From: CAYNLK01 sp964398055
GTDB taxonomy: Bacteria > Chloroflexota > Anaerolineae > 4572-78 > J111
Direction of reading: 5' to 3'
DNA: 64,000 nt
Assembly (NCBI GenBank): GCA_964398055.1
Contig: CAYNLK010000020.1
Span: forward strand, 1-64,000
Within the stretch, counting starts at the first letter, position 1, and each line of letters begins with the position of its first letter. Position numbers and translations under genes: made by a program. Below the pieces are notes generated by a model that was not told where the DNA came from, made no database searches, and worked only from the letters and a program-made list of their open reading frames with translations. Positions 42,308-51,443 of this stretch are shown here, piece by piece.

Positions 42308-42349
42308 CAATTATCAATGAACAATTATCAATGAACAATTTTCAATGAG
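42308..42349. repeat. Three tandem 14-mers upstream of uvrB
   Basis: CAATTATCAATGAA twice, then CAATTTTCAATGAG, that is six degenerate 7-mers. The array ends 9 bp before the uvrB ATG and so lies in its 5' leader. Confidence 0.85.
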
Positions 42350-42430
42350 GAATAAAGAGTAACTGACGAAATGCAAACAACAATTGGTACGCAGCGGTAG
42401 ATGATGAGCAGAGAAAGGGTGTTCGAACTG

Positions 42431-42458
42431 ATAATTCAAAACTAAGAACTCAAAACTC
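42431..42458. repeat. Four degenerate tandem heptamers
   Basis: ATAATTC AAAACTA AGAACTC AAAACTC in the 193-bp spacer between uvrB and the SARP-like regulator gene. No gene was found in the remainder of this spacer. Confidence 0.7.
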
Positions 42459-42531
42459 GATTAGAACAAACGTGCAACAGGAAAGTATAATCAAAGCCGA
42501 GAGATTGGCAAAGTTGACGTGAGGGGATGAA

Positions 42532-44709
42532 CTACCTTCTTGTTTGGGCGGCACATATTCGCCTTGCATCACTGCCAGGGGGGGCAGGTTGGGCCAGGTC
42601 AAGGCGATAAGCCAGCAGCTTACTCAAAACTGGGGCCAACTCTGCTTCTGCCTCCGCTCCCAACTCCTCGATGGCCTCCTGGAATAGGGCTTCACCTTCT
42701 TGAAAGCGATTGCTGACCTGGCAAAAGAGGAACAGGCTTTTGCCGGCCTGTTCCAGCGTTTCACCGTATCTCTGGGCCACGGCCCAACGCCAGGCCGCCT
42801 GGATATTGGTCAGGGCGTCGCTGATCTCCCCAACTGCTTCCGGCTGACCGCTTTGCAGGCGGGTTTCGCGCTCCTTGAGGAAACTGAGATAATAGTTACT
42901 GTGACGAGCATAGGTTTCCAGCAGCCGGTTGGTTGCGCCCAGATCAGCTGCCAGCTTTTCCGCGGCGTATTGCCGCAATAACTCGTGCATACTGTAGCGA
43001 CCGGCGGCGTCTCGCTGCAACAGCGATTTACTCAGCAAGGCTAACAGGAGTTGTGGCGAGGCGTGCGCCACCGCGCTGGCTGCCTCACGCTGAAAATGAC
43101 CCCGAAAGACCGACAGCTTTTGTAACACCGCTTGTTCTACTGCTGATAGCAATTGCCAGGAGGACTCAAAGACGGTTCGCATACTGCGATGCCGATCGGA
43201 ACTGTCGGGGGAAGAGTCGGTCAGAAAATCCAGGTCTCGTTCGATCTCCCGGACGATTTCGGCGCAGGAGAGCACCGGCGCCCAGGTGGCGGCCAGCTCT
43301 AAACCCAGCGGGCTGCCGTTGACCAGTTGGCAAAGCCGAATTACATCGGCCTGATTGGCCGCCGACAGGCTAAAACCGGCCTGCACCCGCTGGACCTGCT
43401 GCACAAACAATTTGACCGCGCTATAGTTGGCCGGGTCGGGCACATCGGCCGGCGAGTCCGGGTAGGTCAGTCCTTCGACCTCCAATACCCACTCTGCTCG
43501 CAACTTGAGCCGCTGGCGTGAGGTCACCAGTAGTTTGACCTGAGGGGCGTCGGTCAGGATTTTGAGCAATAAACCCTCCCCACCGGCTGCACCCTGAGGG
43601 GTAGATGTCAGGAGATGTTCAAAGTTATCCAGAATGAGCAGCAGTTCACGCCTGGCCAGGTAGTTGATGAGCTGCTGGTCGGCCTCGCCAGGGCTACTCA
43701 GGGGGCAGCCCAGCACCTCGGCCAGGGCCGCAGCCAGGAGTTTGGGTGCAGTGATTCCTTCCAGCGGCGCAAAAAAAAGGCCATCTCTGAAGGTTGACAG
43801 TTGCTCCAGGGCGGCTTGTAAGGCTAAACGGGTTTTACCGATCCCGCCGGCCCCAATCAGGGTGAGCAGCCGGCAGTCGGACCGGTCAAGAATGGCGGCA
43901 ATTTGGGCTAACTCGGTTTCCCGCCCTACAAACGGAGTTGCCTGGGGGGGCAGATTATGCTGCGCCGGCTGGTCCTTTGCCTTGAGCCGGCGGTAGAGGG
44001 CTTGAGTTTCGGGCAGCGGTTCCACCCCTAGTTCGCGGGCCAGCAATTGGCGACAGCTCTCGTATTGGGCCAGGGCGGCGGCGCGCTGCCCACTGCGATC
44101 CAGTAGAATCATCATCTGCCGGTGGGCCTCTTCCTGCCACGGCTCCAGTACCAGCAGGCGGTTGGTGATGTTGATTCCGGCGGCATACTCGCCGCGGGCG
44201 GTGTGGGCTATGGCCAGTTGGTATAAAGCCTGGACGGCCAGTTGGCGCAGCCGGGCTTGTTCAACCAGCACCCATTCCTCAAAAGGCAGGGCTTGATCAA
44301 CCGAAAAACTGGCCAGGAAGTTACCCTGATAGAGTTCGGCTGCTTCGCGCAAGGCCAGCAAATTGGGGGGCGTCTGCAAACCGACGGCCAGGGCTGTCTC
44401 AAAGGCCCTAATGTCTAGCCAGGTCGATCCGGTATCGTTGAAAGCCACGCTCTGTTCGCTGGTCAGAAGATAATCACCCAGTAACCGGCGTAGATTAGAG
44501 AGCGCCTTGCGCAGGTTGGCCCGCGCTTTGGCCTCGGGTTTGTCACCCCAGAACAGTTCGGCCAGAATTTCTCGGTCGTGCGGCCGGCCGGTGACAGCCA
44601 GGTAAATGAGCAAAGCCTGGACCTTGGCCGAGACAAATCCAATCACCGGCAGACCGTTTCGCCTGATTTCAACCCGACCCAGCAGCGATATCTCCAGGCT
44701 AGTGCTCAT
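42532..44709 (-). CDS. SARP/AfsR-like regulator: BTAD plus NB-ARC ATPase, lacking the usual TPR tail
   Basis: A 725-residue transcriptional regulator. Residues 1-95 are an OmpR-like DNA-binding domain (LEISLLGRVEIRRNGLPV, ANLRKALSNLRRLLG). Residues about 100-245 are the bacterial transcriptional activation domain (AFETALAVG, LEPWQEEAHRQMMILLDRSGQ). Residues about 255-560 are NB-ARC (PFVGRETELAQI, P-loop GAGGIGKTRLA, Walker B ELLLILDNFEHLL, GSPLGLELAATW). Relatives normally continue for several hundred residues of TPR repeats. This frame ends soon after the winged-helix part with an irregular Arg-rich tail (SDARRICAAQTRR), so the gene seems truncated. The divergent neighbour is a conserved small ORF. 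Confidence 0.88.
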   Translation of the reverse strand: MSTSLEISLLGRVEIRRNGLPVIGFVSAKVQALLIYLAVTGRPHDREILAELFWGDKPEAKARANLRKALSNLRRLLGDYLLTSEQSVAFNDTGSTWLDIRAFETALAVGLQTPPNLLALREAAELYQGNFLASFSVDQALPFEEWVLVEQARLRQLAVQALYQLAIAHTARGEYAAGINITNRLLVLEPWQEEAHRQMMILLDRSGQRAAALAQYESCRQLLARELGVEPLPETQALYRRLKAKDQPAQHNLPPQATPFVGRETELAQIAAILDRSDCRLLTLIGAGGIGKTRLALQAALEQLSTFRDGLFFAPLEGITAPKLLAAALAEVLGCPLSSPGEADQQLINYLARRELLLILDNFEHLLTSTPQGAAGGEGLLLKILTDAPQVKLLVTSRQRLKLRAEWVLEVEGLTYPDSPADVPDPANYSAVKLFVQQVQRVQAGFSLSAANQADVIRLCQLVNGSPLGLELAATWAPVLSCAEIVREIERDLDFLTDSSPDSSDRHRSMRTVFESSWQLLSAVEQAVLQKLSVFRGHFQREAASAVAHASPQLLLALLSKSLLQRDAAGRYSMHELLRQYAAEKLAADLGATNRLLETYARHSNYYLSFLKERETRLQSGQPEAVGEISDALTNIQAAWRWAVAQRYGETLEQAGKSLFLFCQVSNRFQEGEALFQEAIEELGAEAEAELAPVLSKLLAYRLDLAQPAPPGSDARRICAAQTRR

Positions 44710-44816
44710 AGGGGCGACTTCTCAGTTCAAATTCAAGGTTTCATTCACGCTAGAATTCACACTTTGGGAACGGTGGTGGCGTATACTGGCTGAAGGAAGT
44801 GAAACCGGTCAGGCAA

Positions 44817-45029
44817 ATGAGCCACCAAGAGACGGCCAATATTTTGTCCAATCCACCTGCCTATCATACTTATCTGCTGCGCTGCTGGCAAGAGCGTAGC
44901 ACTGACGGGCTTGAGGAGATCAGGGTCTGGCGCTTCAGCCTGGAGAATCCGCGCACGGGTCAGCGGCAGGGTTTTGCCACTCTTGAATCTCTGCTGGCTT
45001 CCTTACAAGCCGAGTTGATGGCTGAATAA
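44817..45029 (+). CDS. Small conserved-looking protein
   Basis: A 70-residue product from ATG 44817; a GTG at 44799 would add six residues. It contains YHTYLLRCWQERS and VWRFSLENPRTGQRQGFATLESLLASLQAEL. I believe similar small proteins occur in Chloroflexota close to regulators like the divergent one, but this is from memory and was not searched. There is no signal, helix span or metal motif. The regular amphipathic end and codon use argue for a true gene. The function is unknown. Confidence 0.65.
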   Translation: MSHQETANILSNPPAYHTYLLRCWQERSTDGLEEIRVWRFSLENPRTGQRQGFATLESLLASLQAELMAE

Positions 45030-45160
45030 GTCGATGACCAGCCAGACCCAATACCTAAAATCATACCTTCAATCTGGTTCAAAAGCAAAGAATTATATGT
45101 TCCGATCTGATAAGGCCATATCTTCAATCCCAACCCAAGAATTCATAAAAGGAGCATTTT

Positions 45161-47554
45161 ATGGATCTCAAGAAATCAAATTGGCTTTTAGTTTTATTGT
45201 TGACGTTGGTCTGGGTTTTGACCGCCTGCGGTGGTCAGGATAAGCCTGAGACACCCTCTGCAGAAGCCGTTCAAGCCGAAGCCGCGCCGACAGCCACCCC
45301 CGCACCGGCAGCGACCGAGACAGCTTCGCCCAAGGTCGAAGCCCCGGCCAAGCCGGTGGAGTTGGCAAAAGTGACCACCGTGCAGGAGGCTGCCCAACTG
45401 CTTGACCTCCGCCAGTTGGCCCAGCCCGACCAGGCGACCCTGATCGGTCAGGCCGAAGTCGGCGCTTTGAATTACAACACCCCGGCTAAAGTTGCCGGAG
45501 TGGTCGACTTTTACCGGCCCTTGCTGACTGAGCAGGGCTGGCAGGATCTGTCGGACCAGGGGTATGCGGACGATACTACGGCGACTCTATACTTCACCAA
45601 GTCGGGTTTCGCCCTTAGCCTATCGGCCAGCCAGATGAGCGAGGGCAATACCTCGGTCACCCTGCTGCATCATGGCAATGTTGATCTGAGCACACTGCCT
45701 CAAATGGCCGACGCCGAAGCCGGCTTTGCTGCGCCCAACACTTTGATCTACTTCAGCCCCAGCAGCGTGGCTGATGTGGCTCGTTTTATCCGCACCGAAC
45801 TGGCTGCCCAGGGCTGGCACGAATACAGCCGGCCCAACACCACCGCCGCCGACAGCGCCGACATGCAAACCAGGAGCTTTATCCAGAACGGCCTGGAGTT
45901 GATCGTCTTCATCGCCACCGCCCCGGCCCAGGGGAACAAAACTTCGGTGCAATACAGTACGGTTTTGTTGCCGCTGGATGTGCCGATTGCTGCCGGCGCT
46001 AACCAGGTTCAATTTGATGAAACTGAACCCTACCTGGAGTATACCAGTTCAGACAGCCCGGCTAGCCTGGCCGACTTCTACCGCCAGGCAATGGCTGCCT
46101 TCGGTTGGACCGAACTGCCCGATGCGACCGTCACCACCGAGCAGGCGGTGGTGGCCTTTGCCAATGATCTGGAAGAGCTGGTTTGGCAGTTTCAAGCTAC
46201 TTCGTCCGGCGGCCAGACCAGGGTCACTCTGAGTTCATATGGCCTCCCAACGATGGCCGATACCGGCGGCGAGACTGCGGTTGAGCCTGATGTTACCGGC
46301 CAGACTTTGCCCGATCTACCCATCCCCGAGGACGCCCAGGCGGTGACCTACGATGCCGATAGCGCCCAGCTCACTTTCAGCAGCCCGTCTAAAGTCGCGG
46401 CCCTGATCGATTTTTACCGGCAGGCGCTGCCGGCGCAGGGCTGGCAGGAGGACAAAGATTTCGCTATAGTGACCGATACGTTCGGCTCGATTGATTTCAA
46501 TCAGGGCGACGACACCGTAACCCTGACCTTGTTCGACCTGGCCGGCAGCACGGAAGTGAGCCTGGATTTGAGCAACGCCCCCTCGCTGGCCGGCAGCGTC
46601 ACTCCAATCGACGCCGGCAGACCTGCGCCTCCTCCCGACGCCCCAACTTTCACCATCAACGACTGGCCGGTGCCGCCGGAGGCGGTTGAGGTTAAGCGTT
46701 CCGGGGAGACTTTGAGCTATAAGATTGGTTGGGTCCTGGCCGACGTGGCCGACTTCTACCGTCCGACCTATGAATTGATGGAGCTTGACCCCGGCTGCCT
46801 CGATAAGGCCGCCGAATACACCTCGATGTCGTGCAGTTTGAGCAACGGCAACATCTCGCTCAACTTCTTTGCCTACGAGACGATTGGCGACGAGACCGAG
46901 GTCGAGATCAGCTTTACCAACTACAACTATCCGGTCGATGGGGCTGCGTCTGGCAGCAGTTCGGGCGAGCTGACCGCCGACGAGCAGGACGGTCTGCCCC
47001 TGCCATCTGACCGCACCGGCTATTCCGATGAAAAGAGCGACTTCAGCCGGCGCATGACGGTGACTTCCCCGTCCGATGCGCCGGCTCTGGCCAATTTCTA
47101 CCAGGCCGAGCTGCCTGCCTACGGCTGGGAGTTGGACGAATACACCCAGGCCGGCGCTAGTACGACGCTGATTTTTACCGGCGTCGACGGTACGCTGACC
47201 GTAACTTTAAAACCCTCCCGCGACGAGACCGAGGTGGTGTTGGTCAACAAGAACTCGGCTGCCGCAGCCGAGGCCGGCATCCTGCCCCCGGCCGGGCAGG
47301 CCCGGATTTACCTGGTCAACTTCTCCGACGCAGCCCTGACAGTGCTGATCAATGATCAAACCATTCAGGTGGCGGCCGGGGCCGAGATGGACTCGCCGGA
47401 TACTGCGCCCAAACTCGATCTGCGGCCCAATACTTACCGGGTTACGACCAAAGCCGGCAGCAGTTCCGTCACCGACGAGCTTACGGTTGGCCCCGATGAA
47501 GTCTGGGCTTTGCTGCTCACCCCTGAAGGAGCCGGGCCGTTGCAAATGTATTAG
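45161..47554 (+). CDS. Lipoprotein with six repeated FYxxxLxxxGW modules
   Basis: A 797-residue secreted lipoprotein: signal LLVLLLTLVWVLTAC with a clear lipobox (LTAC), then an acidic Ala/Pro linker. The bulk consists of six homologous modules of about 100 residues, each centred on a helix of the form FYRPLLTEQGWQD. These helices lie near residues 117, 207, 304, 417, 531 and 645 (FIRTELAAQGWHE, FYRQAMAAFGWTE, FYRQALPAQGWQE, FYRPTYELMELD, FYQAELPAYGWEL), followed by beta strands. The last 100 residues are a different beta domain (ARIYLVNFSDAALTVLIND). I do not know an assigned function. AAAGGAG precedes the ATG. It is paired with the next lipoprotein. Confidence 0.85.
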   Translation: MDLKKSNWLLVLLLTLVWVLTACGGQDKPETPSAEAVQAEAAPTATPAPAATETASPKVEAPAKPVELAKVTTVQEAAQLLDLRQLAQPDQATLIGQAEVGALNYNTPAKVAGVVDFYRPLLTEQGWQDLSDQGYADDTTATLYFTKSGFALSLSASQMSEGNTSVTLLHHGNVDLSTLPQMADAEAGFAAPNTLIYFSPSSVADVARFIRTELAAQGWHEYSRPNTTAADSADMQTRSFIQNGLELIVFIATAPAQGNKTSVQYSTVLLPLDVPIAAGANQVQFDETEPYLEYTSSDSPASLADFYRQAMAAFGWTELPDATVTTEQAVVAFANDLEELVWQFQATSSGGQTRVTLSSYGLPTMADTGGETAVEPDVTGQTLPDLPIPEDAQAVTYDADSAQLTFSSPSKVAALIDFYRQALPAQGWQEDKDFAIVTDTFGSIDFNQGDDTVTLTLFDLAGSTEVSLDLSNAPSLAGSVTPIDAGRPAPPPDAPTFTINDWPVPPEAVEVKRSGETLSYKIGWVLADVADFYRPTYELMELDPGCLDKAAEYTSMSCSLSNGNISLNFFAYETIGDETEVEISFTNYNYPVDGAASGSSSGELTADEQDGLPLPSDRTGYSDEKSDFSRRMTVTSPSDAPALANFYQAELPAYGWELDEYTQAGASTTLIFTGVDGTLTVTLKPSRDETEVVLVNKNSAAAAEAGILPPAGQARIYLVNFSDAALTVLINDQTIQVAAGAEMDSPDTAPKLDLRPNTYRVTTKAGSSSVTDELTVGPDEVWALLLTPEGAGPLQMY

Positions 47555-47561
47555 GGTTAGG

Positions 47562-47582
47562 GAGATTTGAGATTGGGAGAAA
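47562..47582. repeat. Tandem heptamers GAGATTT GAGATTG GGAGAAA
   Basis: Three 7-mers in the 44-bp spacer between the two lipoprotein genes. The first two units resemble those at 51977-51997. Confidence 0.65.
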
Positions 47583-47598
47583 AGGAGGTAAACATTCT

Positions 47599-48117
47599 AT
47601 GAAAAATAGACTTTCACTCATCACGTTTTTACTTATTACGTTGGCCTTGCTGGCTTGCAACAGTATTCTACCCTTTGGCGGCGGGGGCAGCGCCGTCACG
47701 GCCAACGACTTGCCGGTCTATCCCGGCGCGACCGAGCTAAAAGAAGGCGAAAGTATTATCGGCGATACCCTGGCCCAAAATATGGAGCAGGATGCGGCCA
47801 TGCGCGAAGCGATGGGCGCGCTTGGCCGCGGCAGCACCCAGCAAAAAGGCTTCCAACTACCGGCCGAAGCCACCTGGGAACAGGTTAAAGCGTTCTACGA
47901 AAAAGAGTTGACTGCCGCCGGCTGGCAAAGCGGGCTGGGGGGAATTGCCGGCAGCGTGGTTGACGTCAATGCCATGATGGAGGCGGCCAATCAGGGTAAT
48001 GAGTTGTTCCAGACCGCCTTGTGGTCCAAGGGCAAGCAGACCTTGACCACGGTGATGGTAACCGACCCGACCAACGCGACCAATAAACAATTGATTCTGT
48101 CGCTTTCAACTCAGTAG
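47599..48117 (+). CDS. Lipoprotein with a single FYxxxLxxxGW module
   Basis: A 172-residue lipoprotein: signal LITFLLITLALLACN with the lipobox LLAC. One module of the kind repeated in the upstream 797-residue protein follows. It contains LPVYPGATELKEGES, a helix VKAFYEKELTAAGWQS near residue 100, and strands TLTTVMVTD. The perfect AAAGGAGGT ribosome site and 44-bp spacing indicate an operon. One- and six-module versions side by side suggest internal amplification of a single ancestral gene. Function unknown; probably surface-exposed. Confidence 0.85.
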   Translation: MKNRLSLITFLLITLALLACNSILPFGGGGSAVTANDLPVYPGATELKEGESIIGDTLAQNMEQDAAMREAMGALGRGSTQQKGFQLPAEATWEQVKAFYEKELTAAGWQSGLGGIAGSVVDVNAMMEAANQGNELFQTALWSKGKQTLTTVMVTDPTNATNKQLILSLSTQ

Positions 48118-48193
48118 TTGTGTTCTGAGAAGGATCTCACTGACAGCCCGATTAGGCTAACGAGGAGGCAGGTATGGACGGCCAAAGTTGTCT

Positions 48194-48298
48194 GAGTGCG
48201 ACGGTGAGATGGATGAAGGCACGGTATCCAAATATCCGGTCGATAGCCCGGCGACCGTCTACTACAATCCCCAGAATCCGGCCGAGTTCGTGTTATAG
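48194..48298 (+). pseudogene. Remnant of a DUF3592-type protein C terminus
   Basis: In one frame the last 34 residues read like the end of DUF3592 proteins (YPVDSPATVYYNPQNPAEFVL, then TAG), where the family has a YPVGSxVTVYYxPxNP ending. Nothing upstream in this frame continues the family and no good start exists, so it is a decayed fragment. Confidence 0.55.
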
Positions 48299-48322
48299 AT
48301 GTTCAGAAAAAGATTCGTGCTC

Positions 48323-48355
48323 AGAAACCCGTTTTCTTCGAGAAAACGGGTTTCT
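48323..48355. terminator. Palindromic hairpin, possible bidirectional terminator
   Basis: A perfect 15-bp stem (48323-48337 with 48341-48355) with the loop TCG, followed by ATTGTTTGTTG. It lies between the converging lipoprotein operon and the hydrogenase operon. It could stop both, or be a dispersed extragenic palindrome. Confidence 0.7.
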
Positions 48356-48494
48356 ATTGTTTGTTGCATAATAACTAGAAATTGCTGTACAATAACTGGA
48401 TGATTTTGATAGAAGTATGTTACAGAGCTTTCCCCGATGATCGCCTGCCCCGAATTGAAGAAAAAACCGCGCCTTGAATTCATTTGTGTCAGAT

Positions 48495-49571
48495 TTATCG
48501 ATCCGTACACGAATAACAGGGATCAATCGAGGCCTGGATTAGCGGTACGTCGGCCAGGCTGGCCCCTTGCACCATCAGCCGCACGGTCGGCATATTGGCA
48601 AAACTGGGAGTCCGCACCTTCACCCGCAGCGGCACATCTGAACCGTCGGCAGCGACATAGTAGAAAACCTCCCCGCGCGGGGCCTCGATGCGCGCCGTCG
48701 CTTCGCCGGGAGGTATCTCCACAAAGCCGGCTCCGCAGATTGGGCCGGCCGGCATCTGCTTAAGCGCCTGTTCAATAAGGCGGCAGCTTTCGACCATCTC
48801 CAGCGCCCGCACCACAATCCGGGCCAGCACATCGCCTGTTGTTTCCAGCGGCGCCGCAAATTCAAGCTGGTCGTACGCGGCATACGGCGCGGCGCGGCGG
48901 ATATCCTGCGGCAGCCCTGAGGCGCGGGCAGTTGGTCCAACCGCGCCCCAGGCCGTGGCTTGCTCGCGGGTTAGCACACCCACCCCAACGCAGCGAGCCC
49001 GCACGGTGCGGTCGGTGGTAAAAATGGGGATGAGGGTCCGGGTTAGCTCCTGTTTAAATGACTGCACCGCGGCCAAAACCATTTCAATATCAGTGATGTC
49101 TCGGTTGACACCCCCGATACAGTTCATGGCGTAGTTGACCCGGTTGCCGGAGATGGCTTCCAGCACATCCATAATCTGCTCGCGCAGGGCAAAACAACTC
49201 ATAAACAACGTCTGGAAGCCCATTATCTCGGCGGCAATCCCGGCCCACAAGATATGGGAATGGAGTCGCTCCAGTTCGGCCATAATCACCCGAATGTATT
49301 CGGCTCGCTCCGGTACGGCCAGGCCGGCCAATCTCTCCACGGCCATACAAAAGGTGAGGGTGTGGACCCCGGAACAGATGCCGCATACCCGCTCCACCAG
49401 GGCGATATTTTGGATATAGTTGCGCCGTTGGGCCAGCCACTCGATGCCGCGAAAATTGAAGCCAATATGCAAGGTGACATCTCGAACCGTCTCTCCCTCG
49501 CAGACCACGTCGATTTTGTACGGTTCTTCCAGGGCCGGATGATAGGGACCAATGGGGATGGTGTAACTCAT
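48495..49571 (-). CDS. cooH: Group 4 [NiFe] hydrogenase large subunit (CooH/EchE-like)
   Basis: Catalytic subunit of a membrane-bound H2-evolving hydrogenase. It has 358 residues from ATG 49571, which overlaps the upstream gene by 4 bp; the longer frame reads through that gene. Both nickel-binding motifs are present: L1 ERVCGICSGVHT near residue 65 and L2 DPCYSCTDR at the very C terminus. Two CxxC pairs make it a hydrogenase rather than a NuoD. The protein ends directly after L2, so there is no C-terminal peptide to be cleaved by a maturation endopeptidase, as I recall for CooH. The opening MSYTIPIGPYHPALEEPYK is NuoD-like. Confidence 0.94.
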   Translation of the reverse strand: MSYTIPIGPYHPALEEPYKIDVVCEGETVRDVTLHIGFNFRGIEWLAQRRNYIQNIALVERVCGICSGVHTLTFCMAVERLAGLAVPERAEYIRVIMAELERLHSHILWAGIAAEIMGFQTLFMSCFALREQIMDVLEAISGNRVNYAMNCIGGVNRDITDIEMVLAAVQSFKQELTRTLIPIFTTDRTVRARCVGVGVLTREQATAWGAVGPTARASGLPQDIRRAAPYAAYDQLEFAAPLETTGDVLARIVVRALEMVESCRLIEQALKQMPAGPICGAGFVEIPPGEATARIEAPRGEVFYYVAADGSDVPLRVKVRTPSFANMPTVRLMVQGASLADVPLIQASIDPCYSCTDR

Positions 49572-49987
49572 GGTTCCCCTCCTGCCGGGCCATTCCATTG
49601 AAAAAGGCCGGGCGAGTCGCCGGGGCGCAACACCAGCGGGTCCAGTTTTTCCTCCCGGCCAGCGAAGTCTACGGCAAAATAATCGTGGATTTCCCGCTCG
49701 ATCCAGTCGGCGGCAGGGCAGATGGCGGCAATGCTGTGAATTGTCCCCTCGTGGGTGGTCGTGACCAGGTTCAACAACTCTCCCGCCAGGTCCCAGTGAT
49801 AAGCCAGGCGACACTCACCATTAGGAGCCGGTCGAGCGGTGATCGTCACCAGCCGGGCCGCCTGGTCGACCATCAACGCGGCCATGCGCTGCACCTCCAG
49901 ATAGGGTTCGATTAGCCACCAGCCATCAGTTCGCTGCTCCCACGGCTGGGTGGTACCCAATTGAGTGGTGATGAATTCAACGTTCAT
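49568..49987 (-). CDS. cooU: Hydrogenase subunit, NuoC-like (CooU/EchD-like)
   Basis: The 30-kDa-subunit-like component that supports the large subunit: 139 residues from ATG 49987, with AGGAG 7 nt upstream. The typical ending is seen, with DWIEREIHDYFAVDFAGREEKLDPLVLRPGD: the ExEIxDxFxVxFxG motif of NuoC/HycE N-terminal domains. Its start overlaps cooX by 11 bp, and its stop overlaps cooH by 4 bp. Short compared with NuoC of complex I, as expected for hydrogenase versions. Confidence 0.92.
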   Translation of the reverse strand: MNVEFITTQLGTTQPWEQRTDGWWLIEPYLEVQRMAALMVDQAARLVTITARPAPNGECRLAYHWDLAGELLNLVTTTHEGTIHSIAAICPAADWIEREIHDYFAVDFAGREEKLDPLVLRPGDSPGLFQWNGPAGGEP

Positions 49988-50504
49988 ATTGCTCACTCCT
50001 GGCGGCGTAACCGGTCTCGATCAGGGCCGGCTGATAGCGGCGCTGGCGGCAACGGCCACACAATCGGCTCCAGGCGCGAATTTCGGCGGTAATCTCGTCA
50101 AAGGCCCGGCCCAAAACCGCATCATTAACCGGGTGGGCCGGCCGGCCACATTCCAGACAGCGGGGGTAGGCCAGGCAATGGCTTTGCCGCAGCCCGCCGG
50201 CTTTGGTGTAAACCGGCGGCCGTTGTGACGCCATCGTCAGGGCGTGGCTGGGACAAACGTCCACACAACGCCCACAGAAGGTGCAGCGTCCGGGATCGTA
50301 ACGCCATTCGTAATCGGTTACACGATCGATGACTTCAATCGCGCTCGACGTACACACATAGGCGCAAGTGGCGCAGCCCACACAGCGTTCCGGCTCCAGT
50401 TGGACCGCGCCGCGGAAATTTAGTGGTGAGGGCGCCTGCTCCGGAAAACGGAGGGTTATTGGCCCGTGCTTTAGATTGTTGGTGATAACGTGCCAGATAT
50501 TCAT
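49977..50504 (-). CDS. cooX: Hydrogenase ferredoxin-like subunit (CooX/EchF-like)
   Basis: A polyferredoxin subunit that brings electrons to the small subunit; 175 residues. It has two 4Fe-4S motifs, CVGCATCAYVC and CTFCGRCVDVCPS, at about residues 41-85. The C-terminal half has two more cysteine pairs (CLECGRP, CGRCRQRR) like a zinc ribbon, a feature I associate with HycF/NuoI-like hydrogenase subunits. It lies 9-12 bp after cooK. In the CO-dependent system it would receive electrons from CooF. Confidence 0.92.
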   Translation of the reverse strand: MNIWHVITNNLKHGPITLRFPEQAPSPLNFRGAVQLEPERCVGCATCAYVCTSSAIEVIDRVTDYEWRYDPGRCTFCGRCVDVCPSHALTMASQRPPVYTKAGGLRQSHCLAYPRCLECGRPAHPVNDAVLGRAFDEITAEIRAWSRLCGRCRQRRYQPALIETGYAARSEQYER

Positions 50505-50516
50505 CACTTCATCTCC

Positions 50517-51443
50517 TCAAACCGGAACCGCCGCCAAAAGCAGAGACAGTCCGGCCAGCCCCAACCCCCACCGCCAATAGAAGCGGGCAGCCTGGGGCAC
50601 CTTGAGCCGGGCAGTGGCTGCGGCCAGGACCGAGAGCAAGATGACCAATCCCACCGACAGGAGGGCAAAGATGACGGCGTCGGCCAGCCACAGCCCTACT
50701 CTGAAGGGCCACAAGCTGACCACCAGACCCGTCAGGGCGACCCATTCCAAACCGTGGGCCAGTTCCCACATCGCCAGACGCGGCCCGCCGAACTCGGTGG
50801 TTGGCCCGGCGTAAATCTCCTGCTCGGCGTTGGACAAAGAAAAGGGATTGAGACGCAACTTAACCGGCAGGCACAAAACCAGCGCCAGCAACGCCAACAT
50901 ACGCCCACTGCCGGCGACCCAACCGGCCTGGCCCGCCGGCCAGACAGCCAGGTCGGCCAGTTGCAGGCTGCCGGCGCTCGAGGCCAGGGCAATCAAAGCG
51001 GTCAGAAAAGGCAGGTTATAAGCGATACTCAGCACGGCCTCCCGCGTTGCCCCCACCTGGCCGAAGATTGAACGCGACGCAAAACCGGCCAGTACGGTAC
51101 ACAGGGGGGGCACTTCCAGAAGGGCCACCAACAGAATCAAATCACCGGCAAAGCCGCTCCGGTCGGGAAAGACCGGTAACAGGGCCAGCGCGCCTAACGT
51201 GGCTCCTATGGCCAACACAGGTAAGGCCGTCAGCAGCCAGCCATCGAAGCCTGGCCGGAACAGCGGCTGCTTGGCCATCAGTTTCACAAAATCGAAAAAA
51301 GGCTGGTAAAAAGGAGGGCCAATCCGCCCCTGCTGTCGGGCCAGCAGCTTGCGCTCGACCCAGAGCATCAGCCAGGCCATCAGCGCCGCGTACAGCAGGC
51401 CGGGAAAGATCAACAGGGCCAGCAAAGCTTGTCCGAGATTCAT
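50517..51443 (-). CDS. cooK: Hydrogenase membrane subunit, NuoH-like (CooK/EchB-like)
   Basis: Integral membrane subunit that anchors the peripheral arm and forms the proton-path interface. It has 308 residues and about eight helices. The hallmark WVERKLLARQQGRIGP segment lies near residue 30, followed by FFDFVKLMAKQPLFRP. The SLSNAEQEIYAGPTTEFGGPRLAMWELAHGLEW region corresponds to the conserved E-rich loop of NuoH/HyfC. Its start overlaps cooL by 4 bp. Confidence 0.94.
   Translation of the reverse strand: MNLGQALLALLIFPGLLYAALMAWLMLWVERKLLARQQGRIGPPFYQPFFDFVKLMAKQPLFRPGFDGWLLTALPVLAIGATLGALALLPVFPDRSGFAGDLILLVALLEVPPLCTVLAGFASRSIFGQVGATREAVLSIAYNLPFLTALIALASSAGSLQLADLAVWPAGQAGWVAGSGRMLALLALVLCLPVKLRLNPFSLSNAEQEIYAGPTTEFGGPRLAMWELAHGLEWVALTGLVVSLWPFRVGLWLADAVIFALLSVGLVILLSVLAAATARLKVPQAARFYWRWGLGLAGLSLLLAAVPV

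Noticed and set aside
49572..49814. N-terminal extension of the hydrogenase large subunit
   Set aside because: Reads through cooU in another frame; homologues start at MSYTIPIGPYHP.
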